From: Struthidea cinerea
Lineage: Eukaryota; Chordata; Aves; Passeriformes; Corcoracidae
Assembly: GCA_013397865.1 (NCBI GenBank)
Contig: VZTI01005325.1
Span: 4,370,100-4,434,099, forward strand
Length of the DNA: 64,000 bases
Reading direction: 5' to 3'
Below, piece by piece: positions 1-13,660 of the stretch. Each line of letters opens with the position of its first letter. The stretch's first letter is position 1. The position numbers and the translations under genes were made by a program. The notes under the pieces were generated by a model that searched no databases, had not been told where the DNA came from, and saw nothing but the letters and a program-made list of their open reading frames with translations.

Positions 1-274
1 AGCCCTGATTGAAAAAGAAAAATGGATACTTCACTATTCTATCTCTCCATCGTTTGCCCCAAACATCAGGGCTGTGTCTGTCTCACGTGTGTTTGCATTC
101 ACAGGAGTAGAGGCACTGCGTAGTCTGGGGTGCGTTTCTTGTTTCATCTAGGCCATGGCTTAAAAGAAATGCAATCATTCTTAGCAGAGATTCCTTGGAA
201 AACACAGATTCCACACGTGATAGTGCAACTGTCTCATGATGCATGACCAGCTGGTGTCGTAGATATGCAGAAGT

Positions 275-307
275 ACACACAGACACGCACACAGACACAC
301 ACACAGG
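275..307. repeat. Imperfect CA-dinucleotide microsatellite
   Basis: A run of CA/GA/CG dinucleotides (ACACACAGACACGCACACAG and onward) is interrupted by G substitutions every few units. It is short and interrupted, so it is probably fairly stable. Confidence 0.85.
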
Positions 308-3300
308 GTTGCATACCCTGCCACATTTGCCAAGTGCAGAGTGTTCAGCGGCCCTGAGGAGCGGCCCCAGGGAGTGTATCATTCAACCACGCATGGCCTT
401 GGGCTTGACCTCAGTGGCTGGGGCTGTGTCAGGCTGCCTCAGGGAGAGGCATAAGTGCAGGAAGAGAAGCAGAGGTGAGCAGGGTCATCAAACTGTGACT
501 CCCTTTCGGCAGCACAGCTGAAGACAGAGCTGCAGGTGGCTCCAGGGAAAGTCACATCTGCGATCTCCTTGTGGTGATATCAGAGCATATGAAGTGAGGC
601 AGGGAGCTTCTTTTTCTTATCCATGCATCTTTGGATTTTTATTCCTAATAAGTATACAGGATCTGGTGTGGTAAATCTGCATTGTCAATTACTGGGCATT
701 GCCTGGGGACTGCAAGGTATCATTTCAGTATCATTTCAGATTTTAGGGCTTATCTACTCAGCATTGTCTAGGTATACAGGCACTCGAATGGGCTTGGGTA
801 GCCTGTGTGGGACTTACAACACTGCTGAGGTACCTGTGCTGTTCGTTTCAAACTAGTTTGAGTGGGAATGAGCTTCAATTAAAGCACCGAGTGCTGAGGG
901 GTATATATTGTTAGCCTGGCAATGAAACTGCTTTCTTTCTTTCCTGCCTCAGAAAAACCTCAACAACTAACCATCAATAGACAATAGAGCTCCTGATTAA
1001 AGCTCCCAGGAAAAGCTGCCTTTATAAGTGAAATACGGGGACCTCTAAGAGAACAGTGTGTACAAAAGCACCGAGATTATTTAACAGGGAGTAGTTTTTA
1101 TGTGTAATCTTGGGCACTGTGCTTTTTATACCCGAGAAACAGCATGACTGGAATTTATTTAACTGTGTAGAAATCACTGCAAACCAGATCCTTTTACCCT
1201 GCATGTGCTCTTTAGTATCTCTTCCCATTTAAATTCTTTCAGATTTCATTATGTTTGCTCAGTATAGATTGAGCAGAGCAGTGATTTGGTCAATGGTCTC
1301 ATAGATGCTAGCGTTTTTATGCTTATATTAGGGAGTGGAGTATATTCTCATGTTATTTTAATCAAAGCAGAGAGCAAGTTATGTTGCTTTATTTCCTGTA
1401 AGTGTGGTGTTTAATTATTAGTAGGTCTGTGAAAGCTTACTGTCTTCATAGAATGACTGTAAAACCATTGATGGCAAAAAAAAAAGATTTCAAGTTGGCC
1501 AAGAATCTTACATCTACAGTATATGTTTTTCCTTTATTCTCTACATTTTCTAGCACCATTGTCTTTAGATTTTTAGGTTAAAATGCATATTGGACTAAGG
1601 TTTTATTCTGGCACACGTTATCCTTTATGAGGAGCATTGCACAGTAGGTACCTCAGCAGGCAAAGGGTTACTTGCAGTATATTTACAGTACTGGTCTGTT
1701 GCAGCAAGGCAAGAGGAGAAAACACCTCAAGTAAACCCATTGTTCCTACCCTCCCATTTTTTTTTTCTTTCCACTGCTAATCCTTTCAGCCTTGACACCT
1801 GAGCTCAGAACTGAGAAGTATAGTTGTTGACCAGGTGTGGAAGAAAACAAGTACCAATCCATTTGTTCATACAGAGTCTAATTTATATAAGGAAAAGTCG
1901 TTTTGAATTGACAGTTTTCATTTACCTTATATTCCCAGTGCCGTTAAGAACCTCCGTGTTCTGTGATGAAGCTGGCTAACAGACTTGAGGCATTTGCCAT
2001 GTTGTCAGCAAGCATTTGGAAACACATTTGTAACCGTGTTGGCCCTAGCAGACTAATGCATTGATCTAACTTCTGCCCAAGTGCTGAACTAAACCATTAC
2101 TTAACAGGCATCTCTTGGAGGCATTGGAAAGGTGTGCTGATGGGCTGTTCAAAAAGCAAATGCAGTCTGACAAAGTCCCAGTGGTGGTTCACAAAAGTGT
2201 ATTAGACTGCTTGTCGTGCAGCTGAGAGCTGCCAGGCCTGCATCACATACTTGAGCATGTCTCTGATTTGATCATCTTTGCAAGTGAATCTGAAAACTTA
2301 GAACTACTAGTTGGAAACCTAATTTTGAATTATTGACTGAGAATTAGTGAATCATTCATATGGGCTGTGTCAAAATATTATTATATCACTCATATGACAT
2401 CCTCCCACCATGTTTCTTCACACTGGAGGGAAGGGAGGAATTAAAAGGGATTTTGAGTTAAGACAGCAGCAAATAACAGAGACTTGCATTAAAAGTTCTT
2501 AAAACAATGAACAAGGATTCAAATTGACTATCTAATTCATTCTTGGAATTCACTGCTGGGTACTATACAGAAAATCTAACCTGTAGTTAGAATATTAGAT
2601 TGCCAGCTTAATTGGGCAGTTTAATTTTGCAGCAGTATATAATGAGAATTCAAGCCAACAATTAATTCAGTGGTTCAGCTGGTAGAATTCTTGGGTCGCA
2701 GCCAGTTTTGCTTATAACCTCAGTTACATCCTTTCATTCCACCCCACCTTTCTCCTGAGGACAGTCAGCTTGCTTTTCTACTACTTATTTTAAAAGGAAA
2801 TAATTGTGAAATATAAAAAGTTAGATGACTTGAAAATCCAATGCCATTCTTGAACAAATACTGAGTATTTCATGAGGAGGAGTAAAGGAAGAGCAATATG
2901 TTAATAAATGATTTAGATGAAGTAAAACACTTCAATCTAAACACTATGCTCTGCTAAGGCAGGATTTTTTTTCTGAGTTATTTGTAATAAATACATAAAG
3001 CTGTACTGAAAAAGAGCCTTTTGAAGCCCTCTTTATTCTCTTTATGCTGTGATTGTAGAATCCTTCACTGTTTTTCAAACTAAAGGATTGATCCTGACGT
3101 GTGTGCATGTAAACTAAAAAGGTAATAAATATTCTGCATATTCTACAGTGCTCATAAATTTGCTTCTGTTGGTTTCAAAATGCAGGCAGGCGGCAGTCTT
3201 ACCTCCTAATACCCTTCTGATGTATTTTAGACCTGTGTTCTTTGAGGAGAGATGATAGAAGACATTTATATGTAAAATGTACATAAAATAAATCACATAT

Positions 3301-6300
3301 TTGGGAATTACTTCTAATTCAAGTCTCATTTACTTTTGTATAAAGATGAGCAGAATTTCCAAGTCTACAAACTGTTTTCTTATTTGAGAAACACTGAAGG
3401 GTACTTCAGTTTGCTGTAATTACTTAAGAGAATAAGCCAGTGCTGAGGCAATTTAAATTATCAGTTTATATTACAGACAACTTTAAATCCAAGTGACTGC
3501 TAGAATTTAGGAGTGGTAGTAGAAGTATGATTTAAGAATTTTTCGGTTCTTTTTAAGGCTTTTTGTATGTGATTTTAAGTCTTTGTTTCATACATAAACC
3601 TTGTGGTTTTCCCAGTCCCGAAAGACATATTTTCATTACTTGAATGGATGCCCTAGTTAAGGAGGCAAATGCGTATTCAAAGAAGAAGTTGAGTAGAAAC
3701 TGTCATTCTAGGCAATGACGACCATTTACTAACTGATCCTTTCAAATTTTTGGTAGTACTTTCAGTAAACATGCTTTATGTTATAGGAGTCATAGTGCTG
3801 AAATGCCTTTTTAGAGATGAAAGCAGTGTGCTGCATGTCATTAAGACATGCTGTATTATTTTCTTTCACCTGTGAAACTGCCTTCTGCTAATGCAATTTG
3901 TCCTGAAGAAATGAGTTTAGGCAGTCCCATTACGGTTTAGTATTGTTGTGTATTAGTGGAACAGTTGGATAGAAGACTTCGTAACTAAGTAAGACAGATA
4001 CCATAAACAGAAAGCAGTGAAAGATATTTGCTAAAAATCAAAATGGGGAATTGCTTTAAAAAAAAAAGAAATCACCTGGAAATTCACCAGGTGTAAACAG
4101 GCTTGTGACTGGAGGAGAAGCAAATTGTAAAACTAATGGAAACCTGCCAGGATGCAAATTCTCCAGCCTTCTTCCACATTAAATTGTTTAGTCCTGTATT
4201 CTGCCAGCTGCTTATGTACTATGTCTAAAATTACTTTATTTCCCCACTTTGTTCTTTGTTTACCTATGAAGGGGACAGGAAGGGGAGAAAAGGTGGAGCA
4301 GTAGCATCCCACTGCAGCTGTCAAATGCACAGCAAACTGTCCTGCTCTAGGAGGGACCAAAAGCCTAATGTATATGCTGCCTTCTGACAGTGAAAAGAAA
4401 CCCAAATGAATGTAATTAAAAGATAATAGAATGCAAATGTGTGTTTCTCTTAGTATTATCCGGCAATGACAGATGAATTCTGAGACAAAGCTGAGATACT
4501 TATCTTTGAAGCAGTTGCAAACTATTTTCAGCAGGAAAGTTCACATCCTATTAACATTGTCACTATCCAAGCAAATTTTGAGCTTTTAAAGCCTAGATTT
4601 CCTCTCTCCCAGAAGATAGTTCAACCTGTCACTTGGATTGAATCCAAAAGTCTTTGCTGCTGGCATTATCACAGTGGCACCCAAAATTTTTCAGTGCCAT
4701 GCAAACAAACACACACACTTTGCTTCTCCAGAAGGCTTGTGGTGTCGCAAGTTGTAAAATCTCGCTATTGAAAGCCATGGGAGAGTTGATTTACTTTGTG
4801 TGGCTGCCATTACAATGTTGCTAATGCTGCAGTGTCCTGAAGAGCTAGATTTGTCCTATAAAATGTGGTATTTATTGATGTGGAAGTGTTTTTGTAGGCT
4901 ATACCAGAGTAGCTGGTCTCAGATATTGCTCAACACCCTCGAAAATTAAGGCATTTTTCAAGCTTTAGTAGCCATTCCTTATTGTTCATAAAATCTGCTA
5001 ACAACATGTACCATAAATGGTAAAATATGCAGGCAGCATACATTAATAATTCTCCTTTTAAGATTTGAGTTCTGTTTTGGAAATTAAGGTCTTTGCTGTT
5101 TTCTCTTGCACTGTAACTTGTGAAATACAGCTGTATTTTTCTCAGCAGGTCTCTTTTCTCTTGGTTTTTTTCCTAATAATAATAAAAAATCCAGCATTCA
5201 CGAAATGCAAGTATGTAGTAATCCAGCATTTTGATCCAGGTACTGCCCTTGCTCTCTTGTGCCTCTTCCTTGAAGTGAGTTATTATTTGGGCAACAAGAG
5301 GGTGAGCTGCTGATCATGCTATTGCACTTGCAGCTTTTGATGGCCTCTTCCCTTCAAGTAAACTCCATTCCTAATGATGTGCTTCATAACGTGTTATTGA
5401 TTAAGCAATCTAAATCCCATTTCAGTCCACACAGATGTGCCACAGAAAATAAAAGAAAAAGCCAACATTTCAAGTAATAGTTAAACACACTCAGCCTGGA
5501 AAGCACATTTTCTGTTAGAATAGATGCAGTTCAGCCAAAGACAGAACTGCAGTTTTGGGTGGAGAGACATTTAAAATTCTCCCACGTGTATCAAGCTTGA
5601 AGGAAAAAAATGCATAATCAATCTTCTTAGTTTATAATAAGAAGTACAATTCATGGTTGCAGGTGGTGTTATATCGGAGAACACTTCATATCTGAATAAG
5701 CTTCAGTCAGAATAATCTTCCTGGAAAAAATAGTGAGCCTGTTTATAGTTGTTTTGGTGACATGTTTTTTCTCGGAATCCAGAATGCTGAGTTTCTCTTA
5801 GAAAATGCACTTTAAAGTGTTTTTTTAGAGTAATATAAAACTCTTTGGTCTCCCCAGAAAGTGTACCCTTTCAAAGCATGGTCCTGGAGTGAGCATTCAA
5901 CTTCTTTAGGATTTTTCAGACTGGTTTTATACCTTTTTAGTGGTTATCCTTTGCTACTTATTTGCATGTTATGCCAGCACTGGGAGTCTCCCAGAAATGG
6001 GCAGATGTAGTTGCTGTCTGTGTGATGTGCCTTCTCTGTGGTTTCAGAAGGCATTCTTCAGAATCTAGAAATGAGAAAATTGTTCCTGTGTAGCATTAGT
6101 AGATTTGGCAAGTGTCTTTCTGCCACAGAAGCAGCTTCAATAGTTCATTAATAAATGCATTTTATGTTTTTCTCATAACCTACTACTGCATGCAACTCCT
6201 GCCATTATTGTATCTTGGCATAATTAGAATATTTCTAGTGTAAACACCTTCTGATGATTTACAGGGTCATTTTTGAAGGCCAGGAAGCAAGTAATATTTC

Positions 6301-9300
6301 ATGAGCTAATTTTTATTTTCTCTACCAAATTTAAAATTTTGTGTTGCCATTAAATTTGCACTTGTCGTTCAGAGTGTTAGGAGAAATACATTTGTTTGCC
6401 TGCTTTTTCTATGATAATTCTGAATATTATTAAGATCCCTTTGCCTTCTATCCCCATCACATAAACTTGGAGTTTAGCTCTTTTTGCTACCTGTACAGGG
6501 ACTTGGAATTGAGACACTGAGGAGAAAGATCTGAAAGAGTGTTTAAATCCTTCCTATCCTCTTTCAGAAGAGATCAGGGTAAAGGACAAATACAGAAATT
6601 CTATTAAACCTGTAAATCATTATTATGGCCTTACTTGGAATACTCTTACTGATGCTTACAGATACAAGCATCAAAAAGATGACTGAAGAACGGAGGTCTC
6701 AGAGATGACATTATCATCCGGTTCTAATGAAAGATGGGAAATTCACAAAGTAATTAATTTGAACACTGGAAATAATCACACTATAAAATTTTATAGCATG
6801 TATTGAGGTTACAGTTTGAAAAAATACATTGTAAACATTTCTTTTTTTATATATGACATACATTTTTAGCAATTTTTTAAAAAATTGATATTAAAAATGG
6901 CATATTTGAAATACACTTTCTTTTGGAAATAAAAAACACTTCCAAAACTATAAAACACTGAGTGATCATTTCTTTAAAATAATAATCTCTCCAGATGTTA
7001 GTAAATATTTTTACATGATCTGTGTGATACCATAAGGCCCATTGATCATATAAAATCCATCTTAGTGTGGCTTTGCAAATTAATATTGGGTTTATGTACC
7101 ATCATTATTCTGTTCTTTAGCAAGCTGTGTCGAGAAATCTTTACATTTTCAAGTTCTTTTGTTTGATATTGTTAAGATGTGAAGGGATCTGATCAGTGAT
7201 AACATTATATAATTTCATTATTAAAATGACACCTGTAAGTATGGTGCTAATTAAAAACATTATGTAACATTAGATAAAATTCTGCAGTCTTAGTTAAAAT
7301 CTGGTTTTAACGAAGCTCTTATGCTAGTTTTGTTTCATAAAGGCCTAGAACAGAGTGAATTTCCCTTGTTTTCATCATTTTTGGGTTGATGGTGTTAAGC
7401 TTTAATACTTCCTGCCTTTTGGAAGGAGGGCCTGTTGGCCTTTGAGCTGGAAGGAGATCAACAGGGCATCCCCTGTGCCTACACTTTAGGCTCTGGTTTG
7501 GTTATCTGGTTTCCTAATGGGGGCTTGCAGAGTGTGCAGTGTGCCCAAAGTCCACGGCAGTGACTGCTGCGTGCAGGCCTGGAGACAGCAATGGGAGGCA
7601 GTGGCAGAGAGGTGCATCTTTTGTGGAAATAAAGGCCCAAGGTTTCAGAAATCCTTTAGAGGACATTGAACCCATCTTGAAGGATCCAGTTAGCAAGGGT
7701 ATTTGTTCAGTTACTATTCAGAATTGTGAATTGCTTTTGGCAAGTTTCAATTTCTGTGAATCCTTGAAAACGGCAAATAAAAGAAATATTTACAGTTTCA
7801 GAGCAAGTGCCTGTTTGCTTTGATCATGACACCTATAACACTGTGTTTCCAGTAGCACAGTCTGAGTAGTCTAAACATAAATGGGTTCTATTAAAAGAAA
7901 TTGCAGTGGTTCATTTCTACTTATATCTCAACCTAGATGGCAACATCACAAGCCACTTTTAGAGGTCGTGACCTGGTCTTTTCCAGTCTATGTAACATTT
8001 ATTGCAATGAAATGCCAAGCTTGATGACCTGCACGTGGTGCCTAGAACAAGGTTGCTGTCTGTTATGTGTATGGCTCTTTTCCGGATGATAAAAATCTGC
8101 ATCTTTCTAGATGATAAAATCTTGCTTGTAGTTACAATGCCTTTTAACTCTGTCCTTCCAGGGCTCTTCTATCTCCAGTAGAAACTGTAAAGATCACCTG
8201 CTAAATGGGTCAAAGTCATGCCTGCTGTGACTTGGCCAGTAGGCTGATTGTATTAGAGGGAATACAGACATATAATTTCATGTTCTTTGAAGATGCTTAG
8301 GAAATGGAATTTTTTTTTTCAAGATGAGGTTGTACAGTCTTAGGAATGCAGTTAATTAACATCTATTGCTCCCAATTCTATATAGGTATTTTAATAGTCA
8401 ATATAAATGTTAATATATCTTTCAGTAGTGTATTTAAATGTGTATGTATCTGATACATAAGACAATTTGAAATGTATCTGAAATGGTTGAATCTTTGCAT
8501 TTGTAAGACAGCACAAATGAAATGTCTCTGTGCCACAGACTGACTTTTTCTTCCGCCACCTGCTCCTATTCAGAATTAAGTGACCCCACATTACTGAAGC
8601 TTATTAACCAAGATATTACTAGTTATAGAAACTGAAGTGGTTCTGCTCAAAAACTTTCAGGTCATAATGATGTTTAATTAGCTTACACATTTTTAGAAAT
8701 CATACTAATAACAGTTAAAAATTTGAAGATAAACTGTCACTTGTTTAAGTTTAAACTGCATTTGAGAATGCAGTTTCTTTTGTGAGAAGTAGTTTACACT
8801 GTCTGAAATCTGGCCCACTTAAGTTTAGCCATAAAATATAAATACACATTTTCTTTGTTTATATATTTTTAATGCCTACATATGTATATATTTGTAGTCT
8901 AGAGTATGTACATGCATAAAAATAATGTGTAATAATATAAAAATAATTGCATAGACAGAAAGAATTGCCTGCAAACATCCCTATATTTATAGTATTTAAG
9001 TAAGCTGCATATTTAAATTCATAGAAATGTAAATATTCTGTTGTAAATTGTTTCTTCTTGCAGACAATTACACAGAAATGATACTGTGTATTTTAGCTTC
9101 CTTGACAAGTACTAGCATGGCTTAGCATTATGTATGGGCCCATTCAGGTATACACGTGTGTGTATTTTTTCGTATGTAAATGCCTTTCTGTAATGGTGAC
9201 GTTTCAAAGGTTAAATTACAAACCCTTGCTATTATTAACTCGACCAATTTTCTGCTTAATATATCACTTTCTTGGCAAATGTTAGCGGATTCTGTAGTGT

Positions 9301-9603
9301 GTGTCATTAAATATACAGAAGCCGTGATGTTGCTCAGTAAATGTCATTTATCTTTTCCACTTTGGAATCTTAGTATCACATTATTCCAGCTTCTGTTCAG
9401 CCTCCGCAGCTTAAAGTATGAGTAGTGGCTTGAATTGTGTTCAGTAACATTTCCGTAACTCTTAATGCTTAGGCCCCTTCAAGGTGAACGTAGGGCTAGC
9501 CGTGGATCAGCTCACTTCTATATTGTTGCTGTGGAGGTACAAAGGCCAGTTACACTTTCTCCTGAAAATTAATTAAGAATTACTGAATACTGCGGTCTAC
9601 GAA

Positions 9604-9618
9604 TTTTTTTTTTTTTTT
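9604..9618. repeat. Poly-T tract (about 15 nt)
   Basis: An uninterrupted T run is followed by CAGACATAAAG. It reads like a 3' splice site (T-tract then CAG), but no coding frame or exon is recognisable downstream, so I list it only as a homopolymer. Confidence 0.8.
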
Positions 9619-10387
9619 CAGACATAAAGTTTTCAGTATCATGGTATTTATAACCATCATTATTTCGTCTAGCAAAATGGGCTGTGGTGCCAGCAGGCAA
9701 ACTGAGTTTAGAGGCTTCATGTAACCAGTCTTTCATATTTCAAGTGTCCAGGCTGATTCCTGTTTGGTTTGGGAGTAAAAATATGGACATCTCAGAAAGG
9801 CTGGGAGTTTCCTTTACTGATTGATGGCATTGCCACAGCTTAGCAGTTCAGTAACAAAGGCCCTCAGCCTGCTTCTCTACGACCTCCTAAGTCCAATTGT
9901 AGACAGCAACGTTTTAAAATGCAGTGTACCTCCCAAGATGCATAGCAGCAATATTGCTCTATGCTGAGAGTCCCTGAATATATCTGAATATAGTTACTGA
10001 CTTGATTTCTTTGTTGAGGTGATAATCTGTTCAAAGACTTGTGCAGTTTATTACCTCTAAATTATATTGTATTAGGTTTTTCCCTGGAAAACAGGACATA
10101 TGTTAACAGAAGAAACAAGGAGATAGAATCTCAAATTGGTTTATGATACTCTGCCTAGCACAGCTGGTTGATACAGTCATATTTCCTACCCTGCTTGACA
10201 CAGATGCCTTGCGATATACTTCTCAGAGGATTTCATTTTCTTTCTACCTCTTCATCTTTCAAGTGAAATGTAATGGATTTTATCCTAGTCAAAGCTTCAC
10301 CTGTTTATCTCCATCACAGTGGCCCCTTGGTGGGGTTCAGATGAAAAAGCAAGAGTAGAACAATTAAAAAATAATTGAGGGGGAAAA

Positions 10388-10426
10388 AAGGCTTGAAGTC
10401 TTTTCACACATGAAACTTCAAGCTTT
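10388..10426. repeat. Small inverted repeat / hairpin
   Basis: GCTTGAAGT (10391-10399) is the exact reverse complement of ACTTCAAGC (10415-10423). The stem extends to 12 pairs with one G-T pair. Inside the loop TTCA (10403-10406) can pair with TGAA (10411-10414). At 39 nt it is too short for a microRNA precursor, and 9-bp stems of this kind are expected a few times by chance in 64 kb. Confidence 0.6.
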
Positions 10427-13084
10427 TATGTTCACAGTGAAAAAACAATGTTTCTGTTTAATTCCATTTCTTCTGCATTTAGTACAAAGAGAAATAAGTA
10501 ATTGCCTTGCTTGTAGAGCTGCTTTGTTCATTTTGCTATGTAAAATTGATGGTTTGAAATTTTTATAGAACTGGTACTTCTAAGAGTATCATTTTTCATT
10601 TCACCCTTTCTATTATCTCAAATAACATACATTTTATATTGCCACATTTTGCTCTGGTTATTCTTCACACTCTTGGTTTTGCACAATTCAGTAGCTCCGA
10701 AAAATAGCACAGATGTATTCTTAAAAACAATAACAGTACTAGGTGAGCGTTCTTTAGAAAAATAAACTTTCTTTTGTCTTTTGTCAGTTTAAAGCTCTGC
10801 TGGAATAAATGTAAAGCTGTGTATTTTAACTACGTGGTATTGTAAAAATGATGGAATGCACAGTAAAATTGCAAATTAGCACTGGATGAGACCCAGACCC
10901 TGATACAGTAAAGGAAGATTAGAAATGATTTGTTTGGTCTCTGTGGGGAGGTGTGCCAGATGTCCCTCTGTTCAAACAATCCCCGGTGATTAACCCCTGA
11001 AGCAATGCTCTTTGTAGCTAAGGATAGCTGCTTGCCTGCTCTCAGCATCAGGTTAGGCATTGCCTCAGGTATAAAAGATATTGCCCCCACAAAAGATAAC
11101 TTCCCACAAAATGTATCACCTGCAAAAACATCAGGTTTAGGTGAAGGGCATAGCTTTCTATAGGTTAAAGTGTCTTACTTCCAGACTGTGTAAAGGTGCA
11201 GTGCAGGACAAGTAACTCAGTTTTACTGTAGTGTATCTCCATATTGTTAATGGGCCAATTACATCAAAAGGGGAACTATTTGCAAGTAAGGGAAGGCAGT
11301 TTTGAACTCATTACAACTTGAGTTTCTCTATTATGTGTTTATAATACATGGCTGTGCTTGTATGCATACACATCGAATGTATGTAGCTCTTTCACAGACT
11401 AGAAAAGTTATCTAAAATTAGTGTTGAGATTGTGCATTAGCAATGTAAAGGAATGGAAGTGTCATAGCAAAGACCTAGGCATGCTGCTGGTCTAAAGTGG
11501 TTAAACCTAGTAAAGTCAGATGGTAGGCTATCTTTAAGACTTGGCTTTAGTTTTGTCCTCTTACTCAGTATCATGCACTGAAGACAGTAGTTGCATGGGC
11601 ACAGTTTTTCTAAGCAATTAATAAATCACCATCTATTTTGGCAGTTTGCAGAGTGAAAGTTTTCCTGTGTGATGTTCTTTTTTTTTAGTACTATATAAGT
11701 GAACATGAACAGCTAATAATGTCTTTGCTATCTTAGTCTGCAGAATATGAGTACCCACTGACTATGGATGGTTTGGGACTCTGTATGTGCCAGTGAGAGA
11801 CTCACCTGCTTGCCCCTGAGTTTAGGCTGGCATCACCACGCTCCTCTTCAGTACAGTTGAGCAATTCCTGTTAAGTGCTGTGTGTCTGACTCTTCCTTGC
11901 AAGTGGTCTTTTACCTGAAAACATTATGTGTCTTAGTTAAGGTAGCTTATTTGACTGGCTGTAAAGTAAGTGCCTTCACTTGCTATGGTTCCACTGCAAA
12001 AGTGCTTCTGTGCAGATAGCTGCGTCCCAACAGGAGTCATGGTTGCCAAATGCCTTTTTACGAAACAGGAACTACTGTGCAGAGGGCACAAGGGCAAGTG
12101 GAGACAAGTGCAGTGTGTCTTTCCTGATGCTCAGTTTCCTGAGGAAGTGTACCAAAGTGTGTATATACTTTTCCTTTGTGGCAGTTGTTAGGAGGCTGTG
12201 CCCCACGGTCGACGTCTGGAGTCCCTCATGCTGCACAAATATTCATTATGGCCGTTCCAGAGATCATGAGTGGCAATGACTTGGACCTAAGCCGAGATGA
12301 CATTTTGACCCAGATTTAGCTGATTAGGGAAATATTTCCATTTCAAATTTGGCATGTGCTGTAGGCTACAGGGAAACTAGGGCACAGATTCCCAGAGGGT
12401 GGGGGTTTTGAATTGGATGTGTCTTCAAATGTATGCTTATGTAACTATGGCACTGCTAAATTACACACCCGTTCGTGCTTGACTATTAAATAGTCAAAAG
12501 AAGACATTGCTCCTTAATTTTATTCTTATTTTCCCTGCCAAATTTGAAAATTTTGTACAGATAACAATTCATGAACATTATAGCTGTGATTTTTCTATGC
12601 CTAGAGGTTAGTGTGTTTAGAGACACAGTAAAGTTTGCAAAGCTCTTCATGGACAGTAAAGGGTGGAACTATAGTGTTTGTCAACCCATCTTAGTCAGGT
12701 AAGCATGAAATTTCCTCAACATCTGTGAGTTTTGAGATTGGACAGCATGACTAAAGGTCGGGAAAGTGCTTCCAAAGAGGGGTTGTACTGCCTTGTCAAC
12801 TTTATTGCTGCACTGGATAATGATTCAAAACTCTGTGAATAGAAACCGATCTTTTTTCTTGTAAAAATTAATCAGAGCTTTGGGTATAATTCTGTGTAGG
12901 AATGTAGATGCTTGAAATACTGTTTGCATTATATTTCCTAGCTGTTTGGTGTAAACAATTGTGTAATACAAGGTAGCTTTTAGCTACCAGCTGCTTGCTT
13001 GTTTTGTAAGGGTTTGTCTTCAAGAGAACCAAGCAAAAAGGCGTCTTTATTAAAGAATATAATCACCAAGTTGTTTAGCTCATT

Positions 13085-13150
13085 CCAACTTAAATGATTG
13101 CCAGCTTAACAAATTAGTCTAATTAGGCTAGCTGCATAATGTATAATAAA
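13085..13150. promoter_or_regulatory. Homeodomain-site-rich segment, candidate conserved element
   Basis: The segment contains the palindromic homeodomain core CTAATTAG at 13119-13126, flanked by further AT-rich half sites (AAATTAG, TTAACAAATTAG) and GCTAGCTGCATAAT. TAATTA-type cores are bound by many homeodomain proteins. Whether the element is conserved or active is inference only; such motifs are frequent in AT-rich DNA. Confidence 0.25.
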
Positions 13151-13643
13151 TATGATACCCTGAAAAGCTTCTCTGAAAGTATTTGTTTTAGTTGTTATAC
13201 CATTTAATTGCTAAAAGCTCCTTTCTTTTCTTCAGAAAAACTGATATTTTTGTTGCAAATATATTCACCAAATACAGATATGATGGACTTGGAGGGAAGA
13301 AGGAATATTATGACAAGATTTGATTGTGATCTGTTGTTTCAAATTAAATAACTTTTTTTAAAAAGTATTTTTATTATAAATACCTCACAAACTGTCATTA
13401 TTGGAAAAAGAATTAAACCAAAACAACTTTACTGTATTTTAATATATCTTTGTTATTTAGATTTATCTTGCTTCCATAATGATAAATTTTCTGTCCTTTC
13501 AAGTAATTCAGCAAGATTTAGATTTCTTTCTTTCAGCATCAGTGTTTGGCTGGCTTCTTATAAAGCCCTTTTGCATCTTTTGTACTTCTTTATCCAGTCA
13601 TCCATCTCTAGAGTATAATGCAGCGGTAACTATTCCAATATTT

Positions 13644-13660
13644 AAGCTTGAATCAAGCTT
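13644..13660. repeat. Perfect 17-bp palindrome
   Basis: AAGCTTGA (13644-13651), one central A, then TCAAGCTT (13653-13660). It contains two HindIII-type AAGCTT sequences. One or two perfect 8-bp-arm palindromes are expected by chance in a window of this size. Confidence 0.85.

Larger units (their letters stand above)
1..10380. other. Unique AT-rich noncoding sequence, no gene recognised
   Basis: I see no gene, RNA gene or recognisable transposon here apart from the CA microsatellite listed separately. The longest open frames (99 codons on the minus strand at 83-382; 94 codons on the plus strand at 7539-7823) resemble no protein I know and are within chance length. Two stretches, about 250-560 and 7430-7640, look richer in G+C than their surroundings. 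About 6780-7000 and 8820-8960 are very AT-rich, with runs such as TATATATTTTTAA. Intron or intergenic DNA is the likely status. Confidence 0.7.

Noticed and set aside
505..516. TTCGGCAGCACA, identical to a stretch near the 5' end of U6 snRNA
   Set aside because: Similarity stops after these 12 bases on both sides, so there is no U6 gene or pseudogene.
11060..11080. TATAAAAG box-like sequence
   Set aside because: There is no other promoter feature, G+C-rich flank or downstream frame. TATA-like words are frequent in this AT-rich window.
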